Assembly: GCA_002890585.1 (NCBI GenBank)
Contig: MIQB01000005.1
Location: 1 to 55,837, forward strand
Direction: 5' to 3'
DNA: 55,837 nt
Origin: Tannerella sp. oral taxon 808
Lineage (GTDB): Bacteria > Bacteroidota > Bacteroidia > Bacteroidales > Tannerellaceae
A program made the position numbers and the translations under genes. Of the stretch, positions 27,383-35,828 are shown piece by piece. The notes under the pieces were generated by a model that worked only from the letters and a program-made list of their open reading frames with translations, was not told the DNA's origin and ran no database searches. Every line of letters starts with the position of its first letter. Position 1 is the stretch's first letter.

Positions 27383-27958
27383 TTACGCTGGCTCGATGAG
27401 GTATGCGCTGACGATCTCGCCATAGAAGGCGGTGTGGAAGTCGCGGTTGCCCCCAACGGCTACTTCACTCGGCACATCCTGTGGGTAATTCTTGCTGAGG
27501 ATGTCGTCGGTGATGGGGCCGGGTAGGAAGTGGTCAGCCTGTTGCAGCTGTTGGTAAAGGATGCGGCACTCGAGGGTGAGGGGCAGCTCGGCCAGACCGG
27601 GCACCGCGACCTTGAGGCCGGGCACCGTGTGTAGGCCGAGCGTGGCGATCTTATCCTCGTTGCGTCCGGAGTGGGTGCCGAGGTGCTTGAGGAGCGGGGC
27701 GGGGTAATCGCCCACGGGGATGTTGACGGTGAACTCGGGGTTGTGCTCGAGCAGGCCGTGGGTGAAGCGACCGGTGCGGACGAAGGTGATGAAGAGGGGG
27801 CGGTTCCACTCGATGCCGAGCATGCCCCACGAGATGGTCATCGTGTTCACGCGGCCGTCGGCTGCGGAGGTGATGGCTATGCCGCGGCGGAGTGCCTTCA
27901 GGATCTGTGCGTAATGCTCATCTAAGGTGATGGGGGTCTTCTTGAATGTGTGTGTCAT
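27383..27958 (-). CDS. Flavin reductase-like FMN-binding protein
   Basis: 191 residues with the flavin reductase-like split-barrel pattern: ITSAADGRVNTMTISWGMLG (about 29-48), FITFVRTGRFTH and EFTVNIPVGD. Such proteins bind FMN and reduce it or a partner substrate; the partner is not evident here. A terminator follows. It is separated from the LCMT-like gene upstream by a 22-bp repeat cluster. Confidence 0.85.
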   Translation of the reverse strand: MTHTFKKTPITLDEHYAQILKALRRGIAITSAADGRVNTMTISWGMLGIEWNRPLFITFVRTGRFTHGLLEHNPEFTVNIPVGDYPAPLLKHLGTHSGRNEDKIATLGLHTVPGLKVAVPGLAELPLTLECRILYQQLQQADHFLPGPITDDILSKNYPQDVPSEVAVGGNRDFHTAFYGEIVSAYLIEPA

Positions 27959-28025
27959 TGTCTTGTCTAATTATATGGGGTGAAAAACAGGGGGCGAAGG
28001 AAGGGGTTTTGCCAGCAGGTTGCTT

Positions 28026-28108
28026 CTTCTCTTCTCTTGATGGTCTTCTTTTCCTCCCTTGATGGTCTTCTTTTCTTCCCTTGATGGAAGAAAAGAAGCA
28101 AAAGAAGA
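28026..28108. repeat. 22-bp direct repeats ending in a 13-bp hairpin
   Basis: Two copies of TTGATGGTCTTCTTTTCCTC or TTGATGGTCTTCTTTTCTTC plus CC (28037-28058, 28059-28080) are followed by a third TTGATGG start at 28081. CTTCTTTTCTTCC (28067-28079) and GGAAGAAAAGAAG (28086-28098) form a perfect 13-bp stem with a 6-nt loop CTTGAT. It lies between the flavin reductase start and the LCMT-like gene end. The low-complexity CAACTCAACAA-type tract at 28155-28205 follows and overlaps the LCMT-like stop. Confidence 0.88.
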
Positions 28109-28201
28109 TCAAGGCGTCAGGGACGCCGGCCATCCTTGCTGGGTACCTCTTAATCTGTTATCAACTCAACAATTCAACAAACAAACAACTCAACAAACAA
28201 C

Positions 28202-29017
28202 TCAACGTATCTCGAGGCGGACGATGCGTTGGTTGAAGCGGCGGTAGAAGTAGGGGATGTGGTAGAGGGTGCGGAAGATGAGGGGGAAGCGGCCACGGGT
28301 GTAGTCGCTCATGTAATACTCGCGGGCGAGGTGGATGTGGGGGTTCCAACGCTCCATCTCGTGGGTGTCGAGCACGGACCACTTGAACTCGACGGTCTTC
28401 GCGGCCTTCTGCACGACGTCGTGGTGCTTGGCGTTGCCCACGAGGGAGTAGGCGAGCATGTCGAAGAGCACGGTGGCGCCCCCGGGCAGACGGCTACAGA
28501 GGGTATCGAAGAGGGCGCGGACCTCCTCGGGCGTGAAGTACATCAGGACGCCCTCAAGGATGATCAGCACCGGCCGACTGTGTGCCCGGACGGTGTCTAT
28601 CCAGCTGTAATCAAAGAGGGAGAGGGGCAGGTAGGTGTTGCGCTCGGTCTCGGGCAGGAGGCGACGGCGCAGGTCGATGGCCTCGGGCAGGTCGAGGTCG
28701 TACCAGTGGGCGACGGCGGGTCGGCCGAGGCGGTCGTAGCGGGCATCGATGCCGGCGCCGAGCTGTATGACGACGGCGTCGGGGTGCGTGCGGAGGAAGT
28801 CTAAGGTTTCGCGGTCGATGAGCTCAGCGCGTACGCAACAGCCGACTTGCGACATGGTGCCGCCCCGAAACTTCGTAAAGTCATAATCGATCTGTTGCAT
28901 CATCTCTACGGCCTTCTGATCGCGCAGGATGGCGTCCGGGCGGCCAGTCTCGACGGCCTTTGCCCAGAGGGTGATGAGCATGGTTTCGGGCACGCCCGAT
29001 AGTTTCTCTGTATTCAT
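28202..29017 (-). CDS. LCMT/Ppm1-like SAM-dependent O-methyltransferase
   Basis: 271-residue protein of the leucine carboxyl methyltransferase-like family, which in bacteria includes polyketide O-methyltransferases. Diagnostic segments are VVIQLGAGIDARYDRL (about 82-97, motif I), WYDLDLPEAIDLRRRL, and ILEGVLMYFTPEEVRAL. The substrate is unknown. It is transcribed alone, with a -7 box 30 bp upstream. Confidence 0.85.
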   Translation of the reverse strand: MNTEKLSGVPETMLITLWAKAVETGRPDAILRDQKAVEMMQQIDYDFTKFRGGTMSQVGCCVRAELIDRETLDFLRTHPDAVVIQLGAGIDARYDRLGRPAVAHWYDLDLPEAIDLRRRLLPETERNTYLPLSLFDYSWIDTVRAHSRPVLIILEGVLMYFTPEEVRALFDTLCSRLPGGATVLFDMLAYSLVGNAKHHDVVQKAAKTVEFKWSVLDTHEMERWNPHIHLAREYYMSDYTRGRFPLIFRTLYHIPYFYRRFNQRIVRLEIR

Positions 29018-29046
29018 TCTTCTAACGGTCTATGGTTTATGAGCCG

Positions 29047-29054
29047 CAAAAGTA
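29047..29054 (-). promoter_or_regulatory. -7 box of the LCMT-like gene promoter
   Basis: TACTTTTG on the minus strand matches TAnnTTTG, 30 bp before the start. No -33 box is apparent. Confidence 0.5.
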
Positions 29055-29181
29055 TTTCCGGGCTGAGGGCAGGGGTATCCTAAATGCGGGGGAGTCCGGG
29101 GGTAGGGCGGAGGGGGGCGAGGAAGGGCCCGTTGAGTGCCTCGAGATGTGTCGATGGGTCGGCCCAACCGGCCGAGACTAC

Positions 29182-29608
29182 GTCCGGAACGTATTGGGGT
29201 AGGTTCCGAAGTACCCATCGATACGTTCGGAACGTGGTGGGGATACGTTCCGAAGTGGGGGGATAATACGTTCCGAACCTATCCACACCCTATTCCGAGA
29301 TACCCATCGATACGTTCTGAACCTATCGATGACCTCTTCCGAACGTATCGACGACCACTTCGGAACGTATCGATGGGTGGTTCCGAACGTATCGATGGGT
29401 ACTTCCGAACGTATCAACACCACGTTCCGAACGTATCGATGACCACCTCCGAACGTATCGATGGGTGGTTCGGAACATGTCGGTGGGTAGCTCGGAACGT
29501 ATTGACACCCATTTCGGAACATGTCGATGGGTAGCTCGGAATAGGTCTATGGGTAGCTCGGAACAGGTCGATGGGTAGTTCGGAACTACTCCGGGGGTAG
29601 TTCGGGAC
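29182..29608. repeat. 22-bp repeat array, inverted partner of the 35.85-kb array
   Basis: About 19 units of 22 bp, with the core TTCCGAACGTATCGATGGGT and many substitutions; some units read on the opposite strand. The whole array is a diverged inverted copy of 35852-36345; bases 29431-29526 match 35934-36029 exactly in reverse complement. It fills the 702-bp gap between the LCMT-like gene and rprY; the remainder of the gap holds the LCMT promoter and the rprY terminator. Confidence 0.95.
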
Positions 29609-29633
29609 GGGTCGATGGGTAGCCGGATGAACA

Positions 29634-29685
29634 GAAGAGAGGGGCGAACACCGCACCCCCCTTGCGTGTGTCCGTCCCTCTCTTC
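29634..29685 (-). terminator. Probable terminator of rprYX
   Basis: AGAGAGGG and CCCTCTCT pair across a long loop, 35 bp downstream of the rprY stop on the minus strand, followed by a short T-containing tract. Confidence 0.5.
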
Positions 29686-29719
29686 GCCGTGTTTGCCCCC
29701 CGCTGGTGGGGGTGGGGCG

Positions 29720-30448
29720 TCAGTCGATCAGTCCCTCTTCGCGTGCTTGCTCTTCGCCAGACTGGGTGATGAGCTTGTAGCCCTTGCCGTGGATGTTGAT
29801 GATCTCAATCTTGGGATCGTCGCGGAGCAGCTTGCGCAGCTTGGTGATGTAGACGTCCATGCTGCGGGCGTTGAAGTAGTTATCGTCCACCCAGATGGTC
29901 TTCAGGGCGTAGTTACGCTCCAGTACTTCGTTGGCGTGGGCGCAGAGCAGTGTCAGCAGCTCGCACTCTTTGGTGGTGAGCTTCGTCTTCTTCTCGCCGA
30001 TGGTGAGGGTCTGCTTCTGGGTGTCGAACATGAACTGCCCGACGCGGTAGAAGGGTACATCCTTCGGCTTCTTGCCCTTCACTCGGCGCAGGATGGCCTC
30101 GATGCGCGAGAGGAGCACCTCCATGCTGAAGGGCTTCGTCAGGTAGTCGTCAGCGCCATGCTTGAAGCCCTCGAGCACATCCTCGTTCATCGTCTTGGCC
30201 GTAAGGAAGATGATGGGTACCTCGGAGTCCACCTGGCGGATGTCTTGCGCCAGGGTGAAGCCGTCCTTCTTGGGCATCATCACGTCCAAGAGGCAGATGT
30301 CGTACTTGTTTTCGGTGAAGCCCTTGTAGCCCGCTTCGCCGTCGGTGAAAAGGTCTGTGATAAAACCTTTGGCCTGGAGATACTCTCGGAGGATCATACC
30401 CAGGTTCTCATCGTCTTCGCAGAGGAAGACTCTCAATCTTTCATCCAT
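29720..30448 (-). CDS. rprY: Response regulator, OmpR/PhoB family (RprY-like)
   Basis: 242 residues: receiver domain (about 6-120) with acidic pocket E11-D12-D13, phosphoacceptor D55 in CLLDVMMP, and K105 in DDYLTKPF; then an OmpR-type winged helix (about 140-232) with KECELLTLL and YITKLRKLL. Directly downstream of the kinase gene by 10 bp, forming the two-component pair. The name rests on similarity to Bacteroides RprY, a global regulator linked to stress; targets here are unknown. Confidence 0.88.
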   Translation of the reverse strand: MDERLRVFLCEDDENLGMILREYLQAKGFITDLFTDGEAGYKGFTENKYDICLLDVMMPKKDGFTLAQDIRQVDSEVPIIFLTAKTMNEDVLEGFKHGADDYLTKPFSMEVLLSRIEAILRRVKGKKPKDVPFYRVGQFMFDTQKQTLTIGEKKTKLTTKECELLTLLCAHANEVLERNYALKTIWVDDNYFNARSMDVYITKLRKLLRDDPKIEIINIHGKGYKLITQSGEEQAREEGLID

Positions 30449-30458
30449 GATTTGATAG

Positions 30459-31991
30459 TTATTTAATGAGTGGTAAAGTGATGATGAATTTGGTCCCTGA
30501 TTTCGATTCCTGTTGCTCAGCGCGGATGGTGCCGCCGTGGTCTTCTACGATCTTATGGACATAGGCCAGGCCCAGCCCAAAGCCTTTCACGTCGTGCACA
30601 TTCCCCTTGGGGACGCGATAGAAGCGGACAAAGATCTTCTTCAGGTGTTCTTTTTTAATGCCGATGCCGTTATCCTCGATCAGGAATTGCAGCTTGCCAT
30701 TCTCGTTGCGGGTGCGAGCCACGAGGCGGAGGGGCACATCCTGGCGGCGATACTTTACGGCGTTATCCAGTAGGTTGAAGAGCACATTCGTCAGGTGCAT
30801 CTTGTCAGCATAGATGGTGGAGTCCGTAGCCCCCAGATCGATGTCGAGTGTGCCGCCATACTTCTCCACCTTCAGGGCGAAGGTGCTGACGACGGAGGCC
30901 AGAAGGTCGTTCGCGTCGAGCTCCTTGAGCTTAAGCATCGTCTTCTGCCGTTCAAAGAGTGACATCTGTAGCACCTTCTCCACAAGGAAGCCCAGCCTCC
31001 GCGACTCGTCATTGATCACGCTCGAGATGTGTCGGAACACCTCCGGCTGCTTCGTGATGTCCGTATCGCGGAGCATCTGCGCCGCCAGCGAGATGGTGGA
31101 GACGGGCGTCTTGAGCTCGTGGGTCATGTTATTCACAAAGTCATTCTTCATCTCCGAGAGGCGCTTCTGGCGGAAGATGATGTAGATGGTGGTAATAAAT
31201 GTGACCAGCAGGATGACCGAAAAGACAACCGAGGGGACAAGGAAGGAGACGGAGCTGGAGATGTAGTCGCGCTTCGTCGGGAAGTAAACCTTCAGGTAGT
31301 TGCGCTTCGATGGCGGATCGTTCGGGAAGAGCACCTGCGTGACGACATCGGAGGCCTTCGGCTGCCTCTCGAACGATTCATTCTGATAGACCGTGACGCC
31401 GTCTTTATTCACCACCGCGAAGATGTAGGGGATGTCCAGCCCACTGTCGTACAGCTCTTCGTGAATGTAGCTATCAAGCGTTTTGAAGTCCACCCGCCGG
31501 TCTATGGGCTTGAGGTAGGCCGTGTAGACGAGGTCGTAGAGCACCTCATCGATCAGCCCCGCCTGATACTGATAGCGCTTCAGTAGGTTCTTCTGCTGCT
31601 CTTCCGAGGCTCGGATGATGGTGTTCTTGCGCGGCGCGGTGGTTGTCATCGTTTGCGTCATGATCTGGATATGCTCAATGCCCCCTCCGGGCATGTGGAG
31701 GCGGTAGGTCTCGCTCCGTGTCGTGATGGTCGGAGTGATCGATTGCCTATCCGGTGGGTTCTTGTACATGAAGCTGCTGCCGTACGTGTCGATGTCTTCC
31801 TCCATGTACTTATGCGCCTCGTCCTTCTCCAAAGCCGCGGAGACATTCTCGAGGCAGTGGCGCACGGTGGCGTCGAACTGTTCGTTGCTTGTCTTCATAA
31901 TGATGCTGATGTAGTTCACCTGCAAGTAGAGCAATCCGGCGAAGGCAAAAGCCATCACTACGGCAAGCATCCAAATCGTAGACTTCTTCAT
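30459..31991 (-). CDS. rprX: Sensor histidine kinase (RprX-like)
   Basis: 510 residues: N-terminal transmembrane helix (about 7-26), a periplasmic sensor region of about 220 residues, a second helix (about 250-275), then HisKA with NNMTHELKTPVS (His near 290) and a HATPase domain with LLDNAVKYR, IEDNGIGI and GFGLGLAYV. It phosphorylates the response regulator encoded next. The MKKSTIWMLAVVMA N-terminus resembles Bacteroides RprX. The 214-bp gap upstream has no clear promoter box. Confidence 0.87.
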   Translation of the reverse strand: MKKSTIWMLAVVMAFAFAGLLYLQVNYISIIMKTSNEQFDATVRHCLENVSAALEKDEAHKYMEEDIDTYGSSFMYKNPPDRQSITPTITTRSETYRLHMPGGGIEHIQIMTQTMTTTAPRKNTIIRASEEQQKNLLKRYQYQAGLIDEVLYDLVYTAYLKPIDRRVDFKTLDSYIHEELYDSGLDIPYIFAVVNKDGVTVYQNESFERQPKASDVVTQVLFPNDPPSKRNYLKVYFPTKRDYISSSVSFLVPSVVFSVILLVTFITTIYIIFRQKRLSEMKNDFVNNMTHELKTPVSTISLAAQMLRDTDITKQPEVFRHISSVINDESRRLGFLVEKVLQMSLFERQKTMLKLKELDANDLLASVVSTFALKVEKYGGTLDIDLGATDSTIYADKMHLTNVLFNLLDNAVKYRRQDVPLRLVARTRNENGKLQFLIEDNGIGIKKEHLKKIFVRFYRVPKGNVHDVKGFGLGLAYVHKIVEDHGGTIRAEQQESKSGTKFIITLPLIK

Positions 31992-32205
31992 TGTCTTGGT
32001 TTATACTGACTGTCACCCCCCTGCCCCTTGGCCCCTCCTCGTTTTTAACAGAACAAAGAACGGGGATTTAGGTTTAACATTTTGCGGCGGGGGAAAGAAT
32101 TGCAATGGGGCACCGGCTATCTTATCCTCCTCCCATCACGCCCACCTTGATGTATAGCGGCATGGGAATGGCCTAACTTCGCGTGAGAAAACAAGGATAT
32201 TGGAT

Positions 32206-32898
32206 ATGGAATATTGTGTCTATTGCGACGAGAGCTGCCATTTGGAGCATAACATCAATGAGCCAATGGTTCTGGGCGCCATATGGTGTCCGAAATCATC
32301 GAAAGACGAAATCTTCAAACGCCTAAGAGAGATTAAAGCAGATCACGGCTTATCTCCGACGTGTGAGCTGAAGTGGAATGCGGTGTCTCCGTCTCATAAG
32401 GAGTACTATAAGGACATCGTGAATTATTTCTTCGATAATTCCGATTTGCACCTTCGGGTGTTGGTCGTCCCCGATAAGGCGAGGTTGCGACATCCTGACT
32501 TCCATCAAACGCATGATCTCTTCTACTACAAGATGTATTTCTACCTATTGAGAACCATCTTTTATCCCGGTTCATACTATGATATATACATAGATATAAA
32601 GGACACACAGGGAGAGAAAAAGGTCCAGAGCCTGCGAACCATCCTATGCAACAGCAGATACGATTTCGACAAGAAAATGATTCGCAACATTCAACAAGTG
32701 CGTTCACATGAAGTGGAACTGATACAGCTGACTGACCTGTTGGCCGGAGCGGTTTGTTATCTGCATAGAGGCTTAAAGACGAGCGCCACGAAGCTTGGGC
32801 TGATTGAACGAATCCAGCAGCGCTCCGGTTACGCTCTTCTGAAAAGCACACTCTATAAAGAGGATAAGACGAATGTTTTCATCTGGGAAGGACAATGA
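32206..32898 (+). CDS. DUF3800 domain protein
   Basis: 230 residues. YCDESCH at the N-terminus (about 6-12), YDIYIDIKD in the middle and VELIQLTDLLAGAV near 175-188 form the acidic motif set of DUF3800, a predicted RNase H-like fold found in accessory and defence islands. The catalytic role is untested. The ATG at 32206 was preferred to a TTG six bases earlier. It overlaps the next gene by 4 bp (ATGA), so the two are translationally coupled. Both have clearly lower GC than the surrounding genes, suggesting transfer. I saw no toxin, integrase or tRNA next to them. Confidence 0.78.
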   Translation: MEYCVYCDESCHLEHNINEPMVLGAIWCPKSSKDEIFKRLREIKADHGLSPTCELKWNAVSPSHKEYYKDIVNYFFDNSDLHLRVLVVPDKARLRHPDFHQTHDLFYYKMYFYLLRTIFYPGSYYDIYIDIKDTQGEKKVQSLRTILCNSRYDFDKKMIRNIQQVRSHEVELIQLTDLLAGAVCYLHRGLKTSATKLGLIERIQQRSGYALLKSTLYKEDKTNVFIWEGQ

Positions 32899-33452
32899 AG
32901 CGGATAGAGAGTGAGCTGTTGCCTCCAAAAATCTACTTGGAAGACTATTCAGGAGATTACAAGAGGTACATAGAGGCTGTGTATGATGTGTTTGATGCGG
33001 ACTTTGTGAAATACCATCCGTGTTTTGGCAAGCACCGTTTAGGGCTGAAGCGCCATCCCGAATTCCAGCATAGGGCTTATACGTTCTATCACATGACGCA
33101 TAAGGGCGAGGTCGAAAGCGAAAGAATACCGGATCTGCGGAGATGTGAATGCATGCCATGGGGCAAGCCGACCGTGGAAAGGACTGAAGAATACGCCTTG
33201 AGATTCTGGGAACAAGAACGTAAAGGCAAGCATCGGATCTGTATATGGTTGGCTGTGGAAGATGGCACGGATTATTTCTTCATCATAGATGTTAGGAAGA
33301 CCTTCCTGTTGCCTTGGACAGCTTTTGTCTCGGAGTATCCTCACGAATTGCGTAAGAAGGAAAAAGAATATAAGCGATGGCTTGAACAGCCGGGGAATAG
33401 AGAGCACACCCCGGACTCTTTAGTGCAAAAGATAATGGATGACTTAGCTTAA
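32895..33452 (+). CDS. Unknown protein coupled to the DUF3800 gene
   Basis: 185 residues, no membrane segment. The middle (HRAYTFYHMTHKGEVESERI, RRCECMPWGKP, ICIWLAVEDGTDYFFIIDVR, LPWTAFVSEYP) shows alternating strand-like stretches, conserved-looking His/Arg/Trp residues and a charged C-terminus (RKKEKEYKRWLEQ). The late strand followed by TAF...YP and a basic helix is reminiscent of RelE/barnase-like phage nucleases, but this is only a resemblance. It overlaps the DUF3800 gene by 4 bp, so the two probably act together. Low GC relative to the flanks. Confidence 0.75.
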   Translation: MKRIESELLPPKIYLEDYSGDYKRYIEAVYDVFDADFVKYHPCFGKHRLGLKRHPEFQHRAYTFYHMTHKGEVESERIPDLRRCECMPWGKPTVERTEEYALRFWEQERKGKHRICIWLAVEDGTDYFFIIDVRKTFLLPWTAFVSEYPHELRKKEKEYKRWLEQPGNREHTPDSLVQKIMDDLA

Positions 33453-33619
33453 TAGACCGCCCCCCCCCCTGATAAAAGCAGGAGCCGCCCGAATAATCCG
33501 AACGACTCCGTAACTCCTTTAACAGCTTGGTTAATGAGCTGGCACAAATGTGAGGGTATTATTTAAAGCAGCAAGAACAATAGTAAACCCTACACCTTCC
33601 ACCCTCCCCCCGCTGCAAT

Positions 33620-33627
33620 TACATTTG
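33620..33627 (+). promoter_or_regulatory. -7 box of the ftsE promoter
   Basis: TACATTTG matches TAnnTTTG, 38 bp before the ftsE ATG. No -33 box is visible. The rest of the 212-bp gap shows a C-run after the upstream stop and nothing else. Confidence 0.5.
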
Positions 33628-33664
33628 CCCGCACAAAAATCATCCCTACCAAAAACGAATCATT

Positions 33665-34357
33665 ATGGAAAGCGATACCCTCGTACGGCTCGAACATGTC
33701 GAGATCGCCATGGATGGCGAGGTCATCCTGCGCGATGCCAACTTCACCCTCCACGCTGGCGAGTTTGTCTACCTCATCGGACGCGTAGGATCAGGCAAGA
33801 GCAGCTTCCTACGTGCACTCTACGCCGAGCTGCCCGTCGAGACGGGCGAGGCCACGATCATGGGCTACGACCTGCGTGGCATCACCCTACGCGACACCGC
33901 TGCACTGCGCCGAAGGCTCGGCATCGTCTTTCAAGACTTCCAGCTGCTCACCGACCGCACCGTGCGCCTCAACCTTGAGTTCATCCTCCGGGCTACCGGA
34001 TGGAAAAACCCTGACGACATCGATCGGCGCATCGCCGAGACGCTCACCCGGACGGGCATCCCAGACAAGGCCGAACGCATGATCCATGAACTCTCCGGAG
34101 GTGAACAGCAACGTGTAGCCATCGCTCGTGCCCTGCTCAACACCCCAGCCATCATCCTGGCCGATGAGCCTACGGGCAACCTCGACCCGGAGACCGGACG
34201 ACACATCGTCAGCCTCTTGCACGACATCTGCCGCAGCGGAACGGCCGTCGTGATGACTACCCATAATTACGACCTCGTCCGGCGCTTCCCCGCACGCGTT
34301 GTCCGATGCGAAGGCGGGCGCCTCAGCCCCCTCGAACAGGCTGCTGAGGGGGCGTAA
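33665..34357 (+). CDS. ftsE: ABC transporter ATP-binding protein, FtsE-like
   Basis: 230 residues with all ABC ATPase motifs: Walker A GRVGSGKSS (39-47), Q-loop IVFQDFQLL (about 96-104), signature LSGGEQQRVA (about 142), Walker B ILADEPTGNLD (about 163-173), and MTTHNYD. The FQDFQLL and DEPTGNLDPE pattern and size fit FtsE, which with membrane protein FtsX activates cell-wall hydrolases at division. No ftsX is adjacent; a MacB/LolD-type ATPase is the alternative. An aspartate kinase gene follows after 74 bp. Confidence 0.8.
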   Translation: MESDTLVRLEHVEIAMDGEVILRDANFTLHAGEFVYLIGRVGSGKSSFLRALYAELPVETGEATIMGYDLRGITLRDTAALRRRLGIVFQDFQLLTDRTVRLNLEFILRATGWKNPDDIDRRIAETLTRTGIPDKAERMIHELSGGEQQRVAIARALLNTPAIILADEPTGNLDPETGRHIVSLLHDICRSGTAVVMTTHNYDLVRRFPARVVRCEGGRLSPLEQAAEGA

Positions 34358-34431
34358 TGAATCCCCCCCCGTTACCCTCTATCCCCTACCCTCTACCCTC
34401 TATTACCCCCCCCATTAAAAAGACTACCAAC

Positions 34432-35772
34432 ATGAAAGTATTGAAATTCGGAGGCACCTCCGTCGGCTCTGCTGACCGCATCAAAGCCGTGGCCCGACTG
34501 ATCACCGCGGGCGATGCACCCAAAATCGTCGTCCTCTCCGCCATGGCTGGCACCACCAATTCACTCGTCGAAATAGCCGACTATCTCTACAAGAAGAACC
34601 CCGACGGCGCCAACGAAGTCATCAACCGCCTCTCACAGAAATACACCGAGGCCATCGCCGGGCTCTACACCACCGACGACTATCGCCGCCGCGCCGAAGA
34701 GTGCGTCACGGGTCATTTCGACCTCATCCGCTCCATGATCAAGGACATGTTCACCTCCTTCGAGGAGCGCATCATCCTGGCCCGCGGCGAACTCATGTCT
34801 ACCGAGATGATGCACCTCTACCTCGCCGAACAGGGCATCGCCTCCACCCCCCTGCCCGCCCTCGACTTCATGCGGACTGACAAAAACGCCGAGCCCGATA
34901 CCTTCTTCATCAAGGAGAACCTCGTCAACCAGCTTGAGCAATACCCCGACGAGAAGCTCTTCATCACCGAAGGCTACATCTGCCGCAACGCTTACGGCGA
35001 GATCGACAACCTGCAACGCGGCGGCAGCGACTACACCGCCTCCCTCATTGGCGCCGCCATCCGCGCCGAAGAGGTACAGATCTGGACCGACATCGACGGC
35101 ATGCACAACAACGATCCGCGCATCGTAGAAGGCACACGCCCCGTGCACCGCCTCAACTTCGACGAGGCCGCCGAGCTGGCCTACTTCGGAGCCAAGATCC
35201 TGCACCCCACCTGCATCCTGCCCGCTAAGCAGAGCAACATCCCCGTCCGCCTGCTTAACACCATGCAGCCCGACGCTCCCGGCACAACCATCTCAAACGA
35301 GACCGACCGCGGCGCCATCAAAGCCATTGCCGCCAAAGACAACATCACCGCCATATGGATCAAAAGCAGCCGCATGCTGCTCGCCACCGGCTTCATGCGC
35401 AAGGTCTTCGAGACCTTCGAGAACCACCACACCCCCGTCGACATGGTCACCACCTCCGAGGTCGGCATCTCCGTCACCATCGACAACCCCAAACACCTCG
35501 AAGAAATCGTAGACGACCTCAAGCGCTACGGCACCGTCACCGTCGATCGCGACCTCGTCATCATCTGCGTCGTGGGCGACCTCAACTGGCAGAACCGCGG
35601 CTTCGGTGTCCGCATCATCAGCGCCCTGGCCGACATCCCCGTCCGCCTCATCTCCTACGGCGGCAGCAACTACAACCTCTCCCTCCTCGTCCCCGCCGCC
35701 GACAAGCCCCGCGCCCTCCGCGCCCTCAGCCGCCAACTCTTCCCCACCGCCACGGACAACCCCACCGCCTGA
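34432..35772 (+). CDS. Aspartate kinase
   Basis: 446-residue monofunctional aspartokinase, first step of the lysine, methionine and threonine pathways, phosphorylating aspartate. The N-terminal MKVLKFGGTSVG is the family hallmark; RGGSDYTASLIGAA and WTDIDGMHNNDPR are later active-site segments, and about 150 C-terminal residues form ACT domains for feedback control. No homoserine dehydrogenase domain is fused. The ATG at 34432 precedes the conserved KFGGTS; the ORF from 34357 has a Pro-rich non-family extension. It is probably co-transcribed with ftsE. Confidence 0.95.
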   Translation: MKVLKFGGTSVGSADRIKAVARLITAGDAPKIVVLSAMAGTTNSLVEIADYLYKKNPDGANEVINRLSQKYTEAIAGLYTTDDYRRRAEECVTGHFDLIRSMIKDMFTSFEERIILARGELMSTEMMHLYLAEQGIASTPLPALDFMRTDKNAEPDTFFIKENLVNQLEQYPDEKLFITEGYICRNAYGEIDNLQRGGSDYTASLIGAAIRAEEVQIWTDIDGMHNNDPRIVEGTRPVHRLNFDEAAELAYFGAKILHPTCILPAKQSNIPVRLLNTMQPDAPGTTISNETDRGAIKAIAAKDNITAIWIKSSRMLLATGFMRKVFETFENHHTPVDMVTTSEVGISVTIDNPKHLEEIVDDLKRYGTVTVDRDLVIICVVGDLNWQNRGFGVRIISALADIPVRLISYGGSNYNLSLLVPAADKPRALRALSRQLFPTATDNPTA

Positions 35773-35828
35773 GCCCCGCCCCTATATATATAAGGTATAG
35801 CAAGAGCCCCCCGCCCCACCCTTAGACA

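Noticed and set aside
31992..32205. Possible -7 box TAACTTCG at 32174 upstream of the DUF3800 gene
   Set aside because: Only a partial match to TAnnTTTG, with no -33 box at the right distance; not strong enough to list as a feature.
33453..33545. Possible terminator after the DUF3800 pair (GGAG...CTCC)
   Set aside because: Stem only four pairs with a long loop; not supportable.
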